Origin: Rhodoblastus sp.
GTDB lineage: Bacteria; Pseudomonadota; Alphaproteobacteria; Rhizobiales; Beijerinckiaceae
Direction: 5' to 3'
NCBI GenBank assembly: GCA_013693735.1
Contig: CP059255.1
Span: 1,481,112-1,486,431, forward strand
DNA: 5,320 nucleotides
Shown here: in pieces, positions 4,719 through 5,320 of the stretch
Layout: the number at the start of each line of letters is the position of its first letter
Position numbering within the stretch: position 1 is the first letter of the stretch
The notes under the pieces: model-generated
Told to the model about the DNA's origin: nothing
The model's input: the letters and a program-made list of their open reading frames with translations, nothing else
The model's database searches: none
Made by a program: the position numbers and the translations under genes

Positions 4719-5320
4719 TCAGGGATCAGGCCGCCTCCGCTCATCGTCGGCCATGCCGAGATTGGTGTCCGGTGCGAAGCCAAGCAGCCAATCGGCGGCC
4801 TTGCTTGCCTGCGAGGCCGCGCGGACGATGGCGCGATTGTCTTCGCGCAGCACGTCCAGCCAGGAGCCGATATAGTCGGCATGGCGGACGGTGGGCACGA
4901 TGCCGAGCGAGGCGCAGCAGAAGGCGGCGTTGATTTCGGCGATCAGTTCCTCGAATGCGTATTTCTTGGTGCCGAACGCGCCGGTCAGATCACGGTTCAA
5001 TCGGTTATGGTGTCCACTGGCATGACCTAACTCATGCAGGGCCGTGCGGTGCCAGTTGATCGACTCGAAATACGCCTGCGGCGGTGGAATCTGCACATAG
5101 TCGTGCGCCGGGGCATAGAAGGCGCGATCGCCGCCGATGCGGAAGTCGATCCCCGTTGCCCGGATCAGCGCCTCGACCTTCGGCTCGATCAGGCCGGGCG
5201 AAGGCGGCGGAACGAAGGTGGCGATCTCGTCCGGCAGGCCATCGCATTGCGCGGTGTTGAACACTGTGAACCGCTTGAGAAACGGGATGGCGGCGGCTTC
5301 CTCGCCGGCCTCGCGCGCGC
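4719..5320 (-). CDS. ArdC-like antirestriction zinc metallopeptidase, C-terminal part (5' end beyond right edge)
   Basis: The frame is open from the right edge to TGA 4721-4719, giving 199 residues. Visible in order are IPFLKRFTVFNTAQCDGLP, YAPAHDYVQIPPP, the zincin motif TALHELGHASGHHNRLNRD (HELGH encoded at 5036-5022), the downstream acidic helix YAFEELIAEINAAFC that should carry the third zinc ligand, and GIVPTVRHADYIGSWLDVLREDNRAIVRAASQASKAADWL. This is the metallopeptidase half of ArdC-type proteins. The N-terminal single-stranded-DNA-binding half (usual total near 300 residues) lies off the window. ArdC of plasmid pSa binds ssDNA and protects incoming conjugated DNA from restriction; acting in the same way here is inference. 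The GTG at 5264 is internal, not the start. The C-terminal tail DDERRRPDP is a little unusual, and reading one base over gives a stop seven bases earlier. The gene is followed by an 11-bp inverted repeat. Confidence 0.88.
   Translation of the reverse strand, partial: AREAGEEAAAIPFLKRFTVFNTAQCDGLPDEIATFVPPPSPGLIEPKVEALIRATGIDFRIGGDRAFYAPAHDYVQIPPPQAYFESINWHRTALHELGHASGHHNRLNRDLTGAFGTKKYAFEELIAEINAAFCCASLGIVPTVRHADYIGSWLDVLREDNRAIVRAASQASKAADWLLGFAPDTNLGMADDERRRPDP

Noticed and set aside
5301..5320. GC-alternating stretches at both window edges (near 17-24 and 5312-5320) as terminal repeats of an element
   Set aside because: Both lie inside open coding frames and are explained by Ala/Arg codons in a GC-rich genome; they are too short and simple to be element ends.

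Overview
The window is GC-rich (roughly 60-65% by eye). Every gene I can support reads on the minus strand. The gene families (ArdC-type antirestriction protein, a very large ParB-like protein, several small DUF-type proteins and the start of a methylase/strawberry-notch-helicase protein) are those I associate with integrative conjugative elements and plasmids of alphaproteobacteria, especially Sphingomonadales and related groups. No integrase, transposase, tRNA, rRNA, CRISPR array or element boundary is visible, so this looks like the interior of such an element.

Layout in transcription order (right to left): (1) 4719->5320, C-terminal two thirds of an ArdC-like zinc metallopeptidase, cut by the right edge. 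(2) 4568-4718, intergenic region with an 11-bp inverted repeat and a leader that recurs at 601-649. (3) 2444-4567, a 707-residue ParB/RepB/Spo0J-type protein. (4) 2347-2443, spacer with a hairpin plus Shine-Dalgarno module. (5) 1865-2343, a DUF6878-type gene whose ribosome-binding site and conserved body lie in different frames, so probably frameshifted. (6) 1459-1854, a DUF6915-type protein. (7) 1395-1458, a second copy of the hairpin plus Shine-Dalgarno module. (8) 978-1394, a 138-residue protein I do not recognise. (9) 730-981, a DUF6117-type protein coupled to the previous gene by an ATGA overlap. (10) 556-729, a strong intrinsic terminator, a palindrome and the second copy of the leader. 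(11) <1-555, the N-terminus of a large SAM-methyltransferase protein of the strawberry-notch type, cut by the left edge.

How the parts may work together is inference. ArdC-like proteins protect incoming DNA from restriction. The N-terminal methyltransferase of the left-edge protein could modify DNA, and the ParB-like protein could bind or organise it. The small proteins between them are of unknown function but sit in tightly coupled units, separated by a recurring hairpin module and headed by a recurring leader. The most unusual observations are this repeated non-coding architecture (leader, hairpin-RBS module, shared 3'-end motif) and the apparent one-base frameshift in the DUF6878-type gene.
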